Part shown: piece after piece, positions 1-11,834 of the stretch
Layout of the letters: each line of letters starts with the position of its first letter
Position numbering within the stretch: position 1 is the first letter of the stretch
Source of the DNA: Eurosta solidaginis
Taxonomy: Eukaryota > Arthropoda > Insecta > Diptera > Tephritidae
Assembly: GCF_040869045.1 (NCBI RefSeq)
Contig: NC_090319.1
Coordinates: 387,639,601 to 387,703,600, forward strand
Reading direction: 5' to 3'
DNA length: 64,000 nucleotides
Program-made: the position numbers and the translations under genes
The notes under the pieces: generated by a model
The model's database searches: none
Seen by the model: only the letters and a program-made list of their open reading frames with translations
What the model was told of the DNA's origin: nothing

Positions 1-250
1 TAAAAAAAAGAAGAATTAAATTGGTTGAATTTTATAAAAACTGCCAGTGCTTTTTTTCTGTTCACTGCTGTATCGAATTTAATTGTATTCGGCTGAGCAG
101 TTCACGAGATATTAGTATAAGGTGGAAACCTTAGGTGGTAGTCGTTGTTAGAAATATTTGTATTAAATAACACGTAAAATTCCTTTCGTTTAGTACCAAT
201 GTTGGTATTTCTACTTCAATTAAAAAATATTTAGTACGCGGCAACCTAGC
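1..250. other. AT-rich sequence, nothing recognised
   Basis: AT-rich spacer. I see no coding, RNA or repeat signal apart from short A and T runs. Confidence 0.5.
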
Positions 251-580
251 CGGCGATTTAGAGATACTGAGAAATTTTTTTTGTAATTCTGGAGAGTCTT
301 TAGTTGTTCCATGTGCAAATTTTAAGCCGAATTTCAAAAGCAACGAATATTGATAATGATTTTTTGCCTGGGTCTGAGGAGACAATAAAAACATCAAACA
401 AAAATTGGTTTCTCAGGGGGCCCGTGATTTAGAGGTACTAAGACATTGTTTTTAAGTCAGGAGAGTCTTTAGTTGTTCCATGTGCAAATTTTAAGCCGAA
501 TTTCAATAGCAACGAATATTGATAATGATTTTTTGCCTGGCCCTGAGGAGACAATAAACACATCAAACAACAATGTATGT
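251..580. repeat. Imperfect direct duplication, about 169 bp apart
   Basis: Two near-identical blocks of about 140 bp follow each other. Both contain GGAGAGTCTTTAGTTGTTCC (first at 291, second at 460) and end near a GAGGAGACAATAAA motif. The second block follows a GGGGGCCCG run (about 415-424) that resembles the inner part of the terminal repeat at 2935-2986. This may be the duplicated 5' subterminal region of the hAT relic downstream. That assignment is inference. Confidence 0.6.
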
Positions 581-639
581 TTACATGAATCCGAAAACGT
601 AAAGTTTTCGTGGTAACACTGATGAAGGTTCATCTTCAA

Positions 640-2570
640 AAAGCCTTCCAATAATACCACCAACTCTGTATGAAAGTCCAGATTATTTAAACGACTTCGA
701 TATCGGTACCGTGAATAATGAGTTTTTGCGATCTGAAGAAGTCAACGAAATAATTCGCCGAGGTCATCAAAAGTGTCCTGTTATTTTTCCACGTGATTGT
801 GATGACGAGGCACTTCCTACCTCGTTGTTAAACAGAATCTTGCCAAATGGAGAGAAAGTGGAGCGGGACTGGTTAATGTGGAGTGCCAGTAGCAATGCCT
901 GCCATGTCATCTATTAAGCACCAATACTTTAAATCGACCTAAAATTTGTTCTGCGGATATTCGAAATTTCAGGTATGGAAAAGCTATACCATAAACTGCC
1001 ATCACACGAAAATACTCAAGATCACATTAAATGTTATATTCAATGGCGATCTTTACAAATCTTATTCAAAAGGAGGCTACAATTGATACACTTATCAATG
1101 ACCTGCTAATCACTGAAACTCAAAAGTGGAAAGAAATGTTATATAGAATTTTGGACACTATTTATTTTTGGGTGAAAAAGGCCTAGCTTTCAGAGGCGAA
1201 AGTATATATCTTGGTGAACGAAACAATGGACATTTTTTGGGCATCTAAGGTCTCATAAGCCATTATGATCCGATACTTAGAGATCATTTGGAGAAAGTTA
1301 GGATTTCACAACAGCAGCACAAACGTTTACAAGTTCACTATCTTTCCCCAGACATTCAGAACAAGTTTATAGAAATTTGTGCAAAGCACGTGAGGACAAC
1401 TATATTAAATCAACGCAAAAAACCAAGTATTTGGCTATTATCGTTGATGCTATGCCTGATGCTAGTCACGTTGAACAGACTACGTTCATTTTGCGCTAAC
1501 TCCATTTCAATTCCAAAGCAAAAAATTTTACAATTCAAGAACGGTTTTTAGCTTTTGTGAATTGTAACCAGAAAACTGGTCAGAAAATCGCTGATCTAAT
1601 TTTCCATACTCTAGGTAAACATGAAATCCCATTAAAAGATTGTCGTGCACAAGGGTACGATAACGGGTCAATATGAAAGGAGCTTACAACGGAGCACTAC
1701 GTCACATTCTCGACAAAAACTCGAATGCTGATTACTCGCCTTGTGAAACCCACAGTCCCAATTTATGATGCTGCAGAATGAAAGTTCGAATGTATCTTGC
1801 TGTCCTCAATTTGGTCCAAAATACTGACTACCATTAATGAAAGAAACGTGGTCCTCCGAGCTAGAGACGCCACCGTAGATGTTGAGGTCCGACATCTAGA
1901 TGCCTTATTAGCTGATTTGAAGTTGATCAGGAACCAACGGGAAACATTTTTAAACGAAACAGTAAAACAGTTGATATTCAATTGAACATCTCGCCAAAGT
2001 TTCCGGACATTCGAATGAGAAAACCCAAAAGACGTTTTGAAGATAATGGAAATGAAATTATTACGGATGATTCAGAGTCTGATTTTAAAAACACTACATT
2101 CTTGGTTATCGTTAATTCGGTAATCACTGGCATTACTGAACGATTTGCAGCTACGAGAAATTTGAACGAGACGTTTTCCTTTTTGTGGCAATTTGAAGAC
2201 ATGTATGAAACTACGGTTCGGGCGAGTGCAGCAAAATTTTTCAAAAAATACAAGTCGAACGTTTCTCAAAGCTTAGAATGCGAAATAATTCACTTGAAAC
2301 ACATTTACCAAGCAAATTTTGATAATCGTCTCTCACCATTGGAATTACTAAGTGCCTATGTTTAAAATCTGTATACAATTTTCCCCAACATTTATGTTGC
2401 TTTACGTAACTTTAACACTATACCTATCACTGTAGCTAGTGCAGAACGTTTCTTTCAGCGTCCTTGCAATAATCAAAAACTTTCATATATCGTCTTCATC
2501 TCAAGAGCGAGTTTCAGGACTTGCCACGCTTTGTATTGAATCCGTTTTAGCAAGATAGTTAACTTTGATA
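640..2570 (+). pseudogene. Decayed hAT-type transposase (zinc finger MYM / DUF4371 class)
   Basis: This is a broken transposase reading on the plus strand in several frames. From the 5' side: a stretch with ILPNGEKVERDWLMWSAS (about 825-890), a frame change, then a C-x2-C pair (CLPCHLL) as in TTF-type zinc fingers. Next come the DUF4371 motifs with NNGHFLG and YDPILRDH (about 1225-1290), YLSPDIQNKFIEI (about 1338), and a GYDNGSNMKGAYNG-like segment (about 1655-1690, one frame change). The C-terminal part ends with ALRNFNTIPITVASAERFF (about 2400-2456), the hAT dimerisation motif. At least five frameshifts or stops separate these blocks, so no intact protein can be made. Proteins of this class are annotated in animals as zinc finger MYM-type protein 1-like and derive from hAT transposases. 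The family call is strong; the exact ends are not. Confidence 0.85.
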
Positions 2571-2934
2571 TTCTTATAAAAAATTTTGCAGCGAAAATAG
2601 CTAGAAAAGCCGCTCTATCAAAGAACCTTCTATATTGAATAATTTAAATTTATAATCATCATTATATTTATCAGAAATATACTAAAATGTTACCAAATAA
2701 CTAGAAAGGATTATTTAAAACAATACGTGGCTGTTAAAAGAGAATTTTATTTCTACGTTACAATAAAATAGTATAAATAGTAAATATTCTGCGTTAATTT
2801 TATTTTCAGCTCTTAGTCCAAAAATCATTTAGTTGATGTGGCAAAATTTTTTTTGATGTAATCCATCAATAATGATTCATGACTGAGATGTCGTAAATTG
2901 AAATTAATCAAATGTATTATTGGATTTTTTATAG

Positions 2935-2986
2935 GGGGCCCGTAAATTATTTAGTCCCGGGCCCGGATTTTCTCTCTACGGCCCTG
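2935..2986 (-). repeat. Probable 3' terminal inverted repeat of the hAT relic
   Basis: Read on the minus strand, the sequence begins CAGGGCCGTAGAGAGAAAAT and is G/C-rich, as many hAT ends are. It lies about 400 bp past the transposase relic. No good matching partner was found upstream; only GGGGGCCCG near 415 recalls its inner part. The 5' end is probably lost. Confidence 0.55.
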
Positions 2987-4189
2987 ACTATCTATATACC
3001 ATGTTTACCTCAAATTAGCCACGACGTTGCCGAGATAGTAGAGGATACACAAATATGTTGATATATGTAGGGAAATACTTTTAGTAGAACAATGTCACCC
3101 GCATGCTGCAAGTTCTAGGCACTTCGTACATTGGCGACCATGGAGCTTTCAGCAACTGCTTCGAAACCGCTAAGGATCCTATTTCAAACCTGCTTATGGC
3201 TCTCCATTTTATATAAAGAGACTAACTGCATTGAGAGCAAGGCCCAGCTTTTTAGTACGAGTTCAAATTAACTTGAGTCTAAATCTGCCTTTGGCCCTTT
3301 TAGCTAAGATGAGAGATACAATTTTATGCAAACGATTAAATTCGGGTCAAGTTCAACTGTGTTTACAGTAGCACTAAAAACCGAGACTTAGAGAGTTCGG
3401 CTGTTTGAAAAATACTCATAAGTTATAGATTTATGCTTAGTATACAACCTGAGAGTACGGTTCTACAACGGAAGTGTGGTGTTTGTAGTCTACCCAGGAA
3501 CACTGGATATGTCTATCTCGTATGACAGCGTGTTTCTCCCGACTGTCCAGAAATATTGATTATTTAGATTCCGGGCCATAATGGAATGAGTTAGAAGTAG
3601 AAAAAGAAAAATTCGAAATCAACCTTACCACCACTTCCTTAGCCCCTTCAAATGGCTAAAAAACCCAACTTACTCAATGTCCTTTTAGAAAAATTCCGTT
3701 TGAAGTTACGACCATTTTGCTTTTCCGAATGTCTATATCGCTTATATTATAATCTTTTGAAATTTGGCGTTATGAAAATCGCATATAGCCATTAATTTTT
3801 TGCCATTTAAAGTGAGCATATTATGATGTGACTTTGTGTCACCCCTCCATATATACAAAGTTGGTGGTTCAGTAGATTTAGTACTATTCCAGCGTGTCTT
3901 TCTGTGAAATAAAAGGTTACTAGTTCGCCTGCGGTGATACTTTCCCTGAAACAAACTTTATTACAGTGTAAAATCAGACTAAAAGCTATGCCAGATTCCT
4001 TTGAAATAAAACATATTCAACTAAACGTCTAACCAATTCTGCAGAAGTTTTATGTTTTTGTGCTGTTGTGTGTTTTTTAGATTTGGTGGTTTTCTTATTT
4101 TGGTGTTTTTTTTTTAAACAAGTGGCACCATCATCAACAGTACAAAGTAGAGAGCGCAGTGAGCGTAAAATTCTCTTTGAAATTTGCTC
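2987..4189. other. Intergenic sequence, nothing recognised
   Basis: AT-rich non-coding sequence. The two small open frames on the minus strand (3742-3954 and 3986-4195) show no motif or sensible composition. No repeat relation to the rest of the window was found by eye. Confidence 0.4.
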
Positions 4190-4461
4190 ATGCATTGTTG
4201 TTCGCTGTTGAAATGACCTGTAAGATCAGTTGTGTTAACAGAAAAATCAGTTAGATTGATTAGGAATCTGTCAATTTTACAGAATTTTGTTAACTTAAGA
4301 GCGACAATTTCTCTTCTGTTGAAATGACTAAACTAATTTGTTCGCTTGGCTAAGAACTCGGTCGAATTAACCATAATTCGATCAATTTCACCGAATCTCC
4401 GTTAAGTCAAGAACAACAGAACAGATTTGTTGATTTTACTAGCACCATTTCCTTCAGTGTA
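4190..4461 (-). mobile_element. Non-autonomous element, truncated copy of the 17115-17701 element
   Basis: Read on the minus strand this block starts TACACTGAAGGAAATGGTGC and aligns along its length with 17115-17420. Shared landmarks are AAATCAACAAAT, TTTAGTCATTTC, GAGAAATTGT and AAAATTCTGTAAAA. No coding capacity is present. It lacks the second half of the 17 kb copy. Superfamily unknown. Confidence 0.6.
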
Positions 4462-4671
4462 GTTAAATTAAGAAGTGGTCATTAGGCCAGTATTTTATGG
4501 CCATTTGAAGTGGTCATAACGTCAATTGACCTTTCAGCCGTTGACCTTATATCACTCCACTGATAATATATATATATACACAATCCCATTTAAACTTATG
4601 CACATATTAATCCACATGGTTTTCAACTAAAGAAAATTTCCAAAATGCATAATTGCCGTTGTTCATCAATG

Positions 4672-4939
4672 ACAAGCCAACCTAATATAAACGCACGCAA
4701 GTCATTTTCTGTCAAAAATGTCTCATGCACATACAACTTGTATGAGAGCAACTCAAATTGAATTTGCTGCGTGAAAACCTAACTCGATTTCCAATTTTTG
4801 TTCTGCGTGACATTTAGATTTGACGTTTGCACATATGCTTTAAATTGTCGCAACGCATGCTTATTTGGGTTAGGGCAAAAAACGCCGGTTGTTTGCGTGC
4901 GCTAAAAATACGCAGTGCGGTTTTATTAGGTTGGCTTGT
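4672..4939. mobile_element. Small inverted-repeat element (MITE-like), 268 bp
   Basis: The block opens ACAAGCCAACCTAAT (4672-4686) and closes with its exact reverse complement (4925-4939). The inner continuations (AAACGCACGCAA on the left, AACCGCACTGCG when the right arm is reversed) extend the repeat imperfectly to about 28 bp. There is no open frame of note. I could not define a target site duplication, so the superfamily is open. Confidence 0.7.
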
Positions 4940-6084
4940 AAATCAGATCTTCCTGGTTGCAGTTGATGTGATTTACACTGAACTCACGTAGTGCATATAT
5001 ATATACAAACGTATGCACGTACATATGTATATACATGTGGAAATGTATGATGTTAAGCTCACGTCCGTGCGCTGCTGTTCCAACAAGTTTATGTTAATTA
5101 TATTTAAGTGGAAAAATATCGATGACCAGCCCATAATAAAGAGAATTCATATATGTAAACAAAAAGTATGCCTAAACAGCTTAAGTAAATTTATTTTGTA
5201 TAGAAGCAAACTTTGGTGTCTTTCGGTATGTCTGTGTGCGTGCAAATCCAATAGGGTCACCAAAAAAGGTAAAACTTCTCACGACAAATTTATAGCGAGT
5301 AAACGTGAACTGCATGTCACTTACGACGCGTACAAAATGTGTAATTTTTGACTTCACAAAGGGCTTGGCGGACAATACAAAAACAAATTGGCTTCGATTG
5401 TAATTACGAAAAGTATTGTTATTCATAGCTGATAATAAATGTTTTTGACAAAGTTGTACTTAATTTTGTTTCCTTGTTCATATTCCGAACTTTCTATTTT
5501 CCACATATTCTCATAACAACGCATTTGCATAATAACCAGGGTTTATCATGAGCTTTAAGCGTTGCATAAATGTATGTATACGAGAATCTGTGTGTGTAGA
5601 AACCTCCGTGTGATGAAACCACATGACTGATAGAAATTGTTTTTGATGAGAGATCTAAACATTTGAGTTGTTGATCAGGAAATACTCAACGGTTCTTTCA
5701 GAAAATGATCATTAACCGATTATCCACAGTTTTGTCCTCTGAATGCGCCCAATATCAATTCACTGAAATGTCAAGAATGTCAAATAAGCAACGTGAGCAT
5801 TTACTAAAAGCACTTCAAGCTGCCGCACGTCTTACGTACTATTGTTAGGACGGAGGGACTATAGAAAGACTATCGCAATGAGGCAAAACAAGTTAGTGAA
5901 ACATCAAATTGGCACTAGTGATGCGAGACCAATTCGTCATGCTCCTCAGTGTTCCTTTGTAGCGATAATTCTTGAGAGCTATATTTATGCCTACACACCC
6001 ATTCCGCTAGCGCGTCTTGCCACTCAGTCCCGCAGGGTATAACTCCGCCTACCTTATGCACCATCCATATAGTGTAAACGGGGG
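4940..6084. other. Intergenic sequence with alternating purine-pyrimidine runs
   Basis: Contains short TA/CA-type simple sequence (about 4995-5040) and no recognisable gene. The open frames at 5013-5351 (+) and 5181-5426 (-) overlap on opposite strands and show no conserved motif, so I treat them as chance. Confidence 0.4.
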
Positions 6085-6740
6085 ATAAGCAGTTCAGGCT
6101 CACCCTGTCTGAAACGTCTGTTTGGTTTCGAACGGCTCGGAGAGGTCCTTCCCAATTCTGACTGAGCTCTTGGTGCTGCTCTACGTCATTTTACACAACC
6201 GTATAAATTTTACGGGAAAACCGAATTCAGATATATCGGCATATTTATCGATGAAAAGGTGTTGCGTGTCAATTCTTCTTTCACGGGTTTTTTCCAAGAT
6301 TTGGTGCATAGTGAAAATCTGGTCGATGGTTGATTTACCAGGTTGATGCAGCCGATTCAGAGTGGGATTCAATATTTTGCACAAGACGCTTCTTAGGACC
6401 TTATTTGCGATATTGAGGCTGATTTCGCGATGGTTGACACAGTTCGCAGGATCTCTGTTCTTGTGGACTGGGCAAAGAACACTTAGATTCGATTCGTCGG
6501 TCATGCACTCGTTCGACCATACTTTGCAAAGAAGCTGATACATGCGCCTTACCAACATTCCGCCGCCTTATTTGAATAGCTCCGCAGACAATCCATCAGC
6601 GCCCGCGGCATTGTTTTTTTTTTGTTTTTTAATCTGGTTATTGGTAGTCTGACTTCGTCATAATCGGGTGTGGACATTAATTCCATCATCATCTATTTTG
6701 GGATAGAGTTCATCATCCTTGTGAAACAGTTTGGGCCCCT
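6085..6740 (-). mobile_element. RTE-like LINE reverse transcriptase fragment (broken)
   Basis: The minus strand encodes the fingers and upper palm of a non-LTR reverse transcriptase. From about 6720 downward it reads DEVRLPITRLKN, then AAGADGLSAELFK followed by a stop, then LLCKVWSNECMTDESNLSVLCPVHKNRDPANCVNHREISLN split into recognisable blocks, KSTIDQIFTMHQILEKTRE, and LSEPFETK near 6110. The fragment ends before the YADD catalytic box. Part of the KAAFDS region is also missing (HLFIDK runs straight into the SEFGFP motif). It matches the better preserved copy at 49877-51145 in motif order. Assignment to the RTE group is from remembered motif style, so moderately sure. Confidence 0.75.
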
Positions 6741-7348
6741 GGATTTTAGGCGTAACATTTTTTTGCTTGTGAGTCGCCTGACGTGACCGACCTCGCTGAC
6801 CCTTGGCGTATTCAGACACCCTTTTTTATGATCCTTATTTTGATTGTATTGTTACAATATCCATACGGCAAGAGAAGTACAAATAGACATATTCTTTGTA
6901 TCGGCAATGGTATATGTATAGCGTAAATGTTTGTACAATGTACGTATATTTCTATGAGTATGTGCCTTTCACATTTGGATGTATGTATTTGATGCAATGG
7001 ATCGCTCTAGGTTTAGTTTTGATTGCTGATTGATTTGTTTCCTTTCATTTTTTGGTGGCCTCAATTAAATTTGTGCTGCATCACAATTAATATTTGAAGT
7101 TTCCGAAAAAATTACTTCGTTACTAAAACTTTCACTGATACTTGCCTCTGGCTGGCAAATCAACAAATGTACGGAAATACGCAGCTCAAATGCCCTTCAC
7201 TGCAACTAACGCAGATTAGCTGCGGGCAGGGATCCATTTTAATAGTTATTTTGGTTTAAGTCAAAATCTGGGTCATAATATTGTCCCCGGGGAAAGTTTA
7301 TGGAATCCCGGGGATACCCATGGAATTTTCATGACGAATCTTACAACC
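6741..7348. other. Intergenic sequence, nothing recognised
   Basis: Spacer between the LINE fragment and the family R copy. The first about 80 bases may still be LINE-derived. No further signal was seen. Confidence 0.35.
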
Positions 7349-9919
7349 TTTTTATACTCAGCTGAGCAGAGCTCACAGAGTATATTAATTTTGTTCACAT
7401 AACGGTAATCCGTAACGGCCTAAACTAATGGAGATAGATGTAGACTTCTATATATCAAAATGATCTTGGCGAAAAAAAAAATTCGTCCGTCCGTCCGTCC
7501 ATAAACACGATAACTTGAGTAAATTTTGAGGTATCATAATGAAATTTGGTATCTAAGTTCCTGAGCACTCATCTCAGATCGCTATTTAAAATGAACGAAA
7601 TCTGACTTTAACCACGCCCACTTTTTCGTTGTCGAAAATTTCGATAAACCGAAAAAGTGCGATAATTCATTACCAAAGACGGATAAAGCGATGAAACTTG
7701 GTAGCTGCGTTGTCCTTATGACGCAGAATAGAAAATTAGTAACATTTTGGACAATGGGCGTGGCACCGCCCTCTTTTGAAAGAAGGTAATTTAATTGCAA
7801 GCTGTAATTTGGCAGTCGTTGAAGATATCATGATCGAATTTGGCAGGAACTCCTGCTATTGTATGTGTGCTAAATAAAAATTAGCAAAATCGGATAACGA
7901 ACACACCCACTTAAAAAAAAAAAAATTATAAGTCAAATATTAACAAAAAAACAACAAAAATAATTAACAAAAAATTGAATATCTTTACAGTATATAAGTA
8001 AATTAAGTCAACATTCAACTCCAGTAATGATATGGTGCAACAAAATACAAAAATAAAAGACAATTTCATTTAATTTGTCTAGAATACTTTTAATGCCATA
8101 AGTCGGAACAAAAATTTACCAATCCTTGTGAAATTTGGTACAGGCATAGCTTCTATCTCCGTAACTGTTTTCTGTGAAAATGGGGGAAATCGGTTGAAGC
8201 CACGCCCAGTTTTTATACACAGTCGACCGTCTGTCCTTCCTCTTGGCCGTTAACACGAAAACTTGAGCAAAAATCGATATATCTTTACTAAAGTTAGTTC
8301 ACGTACATACTTACCTGAACTCACTTTATCTTGGTATTATAAATGGGCGAAAACCTCCTATGACCACGCCCACTTTTTCGATATCGAAAAGTTCGAAAAA
8401 AAAAATGCCATAATTCTATACTAAATACGAAAAAGGGATGAAACATGGTGATTGGATTAGTTTTTTGACGCAAAATATAACTTCGGAAAAAACTTTTTAA
8501 AATGGGTGTGACACCTACCATATTTAGTAGAAGAAAATGAAAAAATTCTGCAAGGCGAAATAAAAAGTCCTTGGAATCATGGTAGGAATACTGTTCATGG
8601 TAATACATACTATATAAATAAATTAGCGGTACCCGACAGATGATGTTCTGGGTCACCCTGGTCCACATTTTGGTAAATATCTCGAAAACGCCCTCATATA
8701 TACGACTAAGGGCAACTCCCTTTTAAAACCCTCATTAATACCTTTAATTTGATTCTAGAGTCACCTGGTCCACCTCTATGGCGATATCTCGAAAAGGCGT
8801 CCACCTGTAGAACTATGGCCCACTCCCTTCTAAAATACTCTTTAATACCTTCCATTTGATACACATCAATGAACTGCAAAAATCGCGTTTGCCTCAACGG
8901 CGATTATATTCATCGGAATGAAAAGGCAAATATGAAAACTCCATGCCTCTGAATATTTGCATGATTCTTCTGCCCTTAAGTCACGACGACAAGCTACATA
9001 TAAATATACATATAAATATGCATATAAACACATAAATAAACATTGCTTACGATTCTGTTTGTTTGCCGAACTAAACGATACTAATTCTCGTGCGTTGATT
9101 TTATTCTCCGCTTGCCTTCGTGTGTTCAATACAATCGTACGCAAAACCTGTTCGGTCATTCGATCACAATCATGCTAATACGCCAGTTACACGGCTCAAG
9201 TATCCTTGTGCCAATTACCAATTTGCACAAGGATTTGACCGGTGTGTGCACTGGTTGCGCTATTTGCGCAGAGAACTGCGCTAAAATCGAAATGATTTTG
9301 ATATTTACGCATGCCTGCAAATATTGCACATGCTTTTTTCTTCGTGTATGGTGAATCTTACACAGTTTACCCGTGGTTCCTGATAATATAACATCAGTAA
9401 TTATTGTTAAAAAATGTTAATATCGAAGGCGTAAGGACCATCTCTAGCTTGTAACAGGAATTCACACAAATTTAATAATACAAAATAATTTTTTATACAA
9501 TTAGAACACATGTTTCATTTGTTGCGCTAGTTGAAAAATGAATATTGCGCAGTGTTTTTGTGCCGTGTATGTCAAAATTTTCATGTGCACCAATTTCGTC
9601 GTTTTATATTTGCGCATGGTTTTTGTATCATGTATGGGCCGTATAACAGAGTCTTGTAAAGACAGATGCTGAGCTTATTCAATTACGAGTTTATTCAATA
9701 TGAGTTTATTCTCATGATTGAATGTGAATGCAAGTTTTAGTGTTTGAAAAAATCAAGAAAATTGTGATTTTTGCAGTTCTCTGAGGCACATGTCATACAA
9801 GCACATTCCAGGGTTACCCTAAGTTCATTTTCCTACATGGTGATTTTCCCTTATTTTGTCTCCATAGCTCTCAGCTGAGTATGTAATGTTCGGTTACCCC
9901 CGAACTTAGCCTTCTTTAC
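7349..9919 (-). mobile_element. Family R interspersed repeat, copy A (interrupted)
   Basis: Family R is a long non-coding repeat of about 1.6 kb or more. In its forward sense it begins near CAAGTAAGGAAGGCTAAG, has the hairpin GTTCGG-GTGTAA-CCGAAC, then ATACTCAGCTGAGAGCT. It ends AGCTCTGCTCAGCTGAGTAT, an inverted copy of that last motif. The interior is made of modules carrying GTGGGCGTGGT or CCACGCCC, CCAAATTTCATC, TCAAGTTATCGTGTTAA and a (GGAC)n stretch. Copy A is complete at both ends on the minus strand and is interrupted at 8867-9783. Open frames inside it have no known protein motif. The transposon class is unknown. Confidence 0.8.
8867..9783. mobile_element. hAT-like non-autonomous element nested in family R copy A
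   Basis: The ends are CAATGAACTGCAAAAATC (8867-8884) and the inverted CAGAGAACTGCAAAAATC (9783 backward). The flanking 8-mers are ATACACAT (8859-8866) and AGGCACAT (9784-9791), 6 of 8 identical, as expected for an aged hAT target duplication. Removing the insert restores the family R sequence GATACACATGTCATACAA seen in copy C. It contains two small overlapping open frames and a hairpin near 9200-9235 (ATCCTTGTGCC/TTGCACAAGGAT). No transposase. Confidence 0.75.
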
Positions 9920-11423
9920 TGGCTATTTTTCGGACTTTTTTCAAAAAAGTTCATGAACAAAAATTAAATCCGGCCTTTTTTTAACAACAAATATGAGTGT
10001 GGGCCTATAACTATGGAACTGATGATCCCAATGAAACGAATGTTTTGCCATTGAACTTCTAAATATCAAGATTTGAAACCTTTATGGTCATTTGAAAGTT
10101 TTTTGACTCTCATGGTACTGTACTTATACTTTTCCATAGAAAACTTGCACCTGTTTCTTTCGCCATAAAGTTTGATCCAACTGATATATTGCCTTGACAT
10201 TTGATAGACCGCTTTCTGTTGAAACAAGAATACTTTTAATATATAACATATAGTTTAAAAAAAAAAACTAAACAAGACGCCGTAGTATAGATGTTCGGGT
10301 CTCCACTATTAAGCACAACTCGTTTTGTAGCGAGTTATTTAACCACTGCCTTCTTCAATAATTGCCGCTAGGTTGGTCTAACTATCCTTTGCGCGCCTAG
10401 CCTTAATATAAGCGTGTTAAAAAAGAGTGACAGTTTAGGTCCCTGGCTGCGGCAAACAAATCCCATCTCCCTTTTACTATTTTATATTTGAAAATTTTGG
10501 TTTTCCAATTGATTGATGCCTGATTAGTTTTTTGTGCGCGTATTTTCATACAAATAAAATTTAATTTGTAGTTTACAAGTTCTGGCTGGTATTTTGATTT
10601 CAGCGTTAAAAAAAATGTGTGACAAAAATAAAGCATAAATACAAACACAAAAACTATTATCACATTGTAAACTTAGCCAAATAACAATAACTAAGTTAAA
10701 AAAAAATTTTACTTGACCACAATTTTTTTTAGTCTACAGATTGTGTATAAAATTCGCGTAGGAATTAAATTTAATTCGATATTAACATTATCAATAAATA
10801 ATTTTCTGTTCAAATGGCGACAATTACTACAAAATTCACGAATATACAATTGCAAAGAAATTTAGAACAATAAAATTACTACAGCAACACCGCTGATGTC
10901 TGCCCACTGCAAGAGAAATTGAATAATGAAGCCAAAATTATGAAATTAACGATGACACCTATTGTAATGACCTTTATTATGATTTTCATTTGTTTAAAGT
11001 ACAACAACGTGTTGTATGTTTGCACTTGCAAAAATGTGCAATGAATATAGCAAAATATGCAGAGACCATTACAGAAACCAGTGCGAGTGCTCTACCTAAA
11101 ATTGCTATTGCATGGATTTATGGAGGCATGGTGGGGTAGCATCCATTTTGTGTAAATTTTTTGAATTTGCGCCAATAGATGCCAGCACCCGGTTTGAATT
11201 TGGATCCATTCGCGGACTAAACTTCTGAGTTCGGGTCAATATATCGGATGCCTTCTTTCTAAGAGCACTTTATCCACAGTGGGCACCTCAAAACTCCATG
11301 AAATTCTCGGTATAGCTGCCATTCCATTACGGTGGTGCAATATGGGATCGACCATGCATTTTCTATCCTCTTTCTTATTTTATCCATCTAATATTTAGCT
11401 TAGGAACCTTAGTGAATCAAGTG
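9920..11423. other. Intergenic sequence, nothing recognised
   Basis: AT-rich, with homopolymer A runs near 10258-10270. No motif-bearing open frame and no repeat similarity to other parts of the window was noticed. Confidence 0.4.
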
Positions 11424-11834
11424 CTACAACTTTTTTCTATCAGTAACGGGAAGGGTGGTATTCCCACTAATGCAATAGGAAAACCAGCTGGGAAAGTTCT
11501 TATCACATTCAGTACGTAGTTCATTTGAGAAGTCTTCTAGCACGGGCACCAAGTTCGAGCGGCAGCCATAAACTTTACTGTTCGTCCGTTCGTGCAGCTG
11601 CTGCATCTCCTTGGTAAGGCATGGGTACTTCAGTATTCGAAGAATAATACCATAAAGAAATGAGGAAGATAAAAAAAGAGAAATCCATCGACAAATTTTA
11701 AAATCACCTTTTGACCCACTTTCAGCAAACGCCACTAATGCGCATAATGATCTCTCCAGTCGTCCGTCTGTTATTTGTATTTGATAATGGCATGATCGGT
11801 GCTGGCATGTTGCAACAAAAAAACTTAACAGCAA
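11424..11834 (-). other. Unassigned 136-codon open frame
   Basis: An open frame on the minus strand with a hydrophobic segment (residues about 50-66, ISLFLSSSFLYGIILRIL) and then a cysteine-containing tail (YPCLTKEMQQLHERTNSKVY, CRSNLVPVLEDF, ECDKNFPSWFSYC). The tail reads more like real protein than most frames here and could be one exon of an unidentified gene or an element relic. I recognise no family, and neighbouring sequence offers no clear companion exons. Chance is a serious alternative. Confidence 0.15.

Noticed and set aside
5013..5426. Open frames of 112 (+) and 81 (-) codons
   Set aside because: They overlap on opposite strands, with no motif and low-complexity composition.
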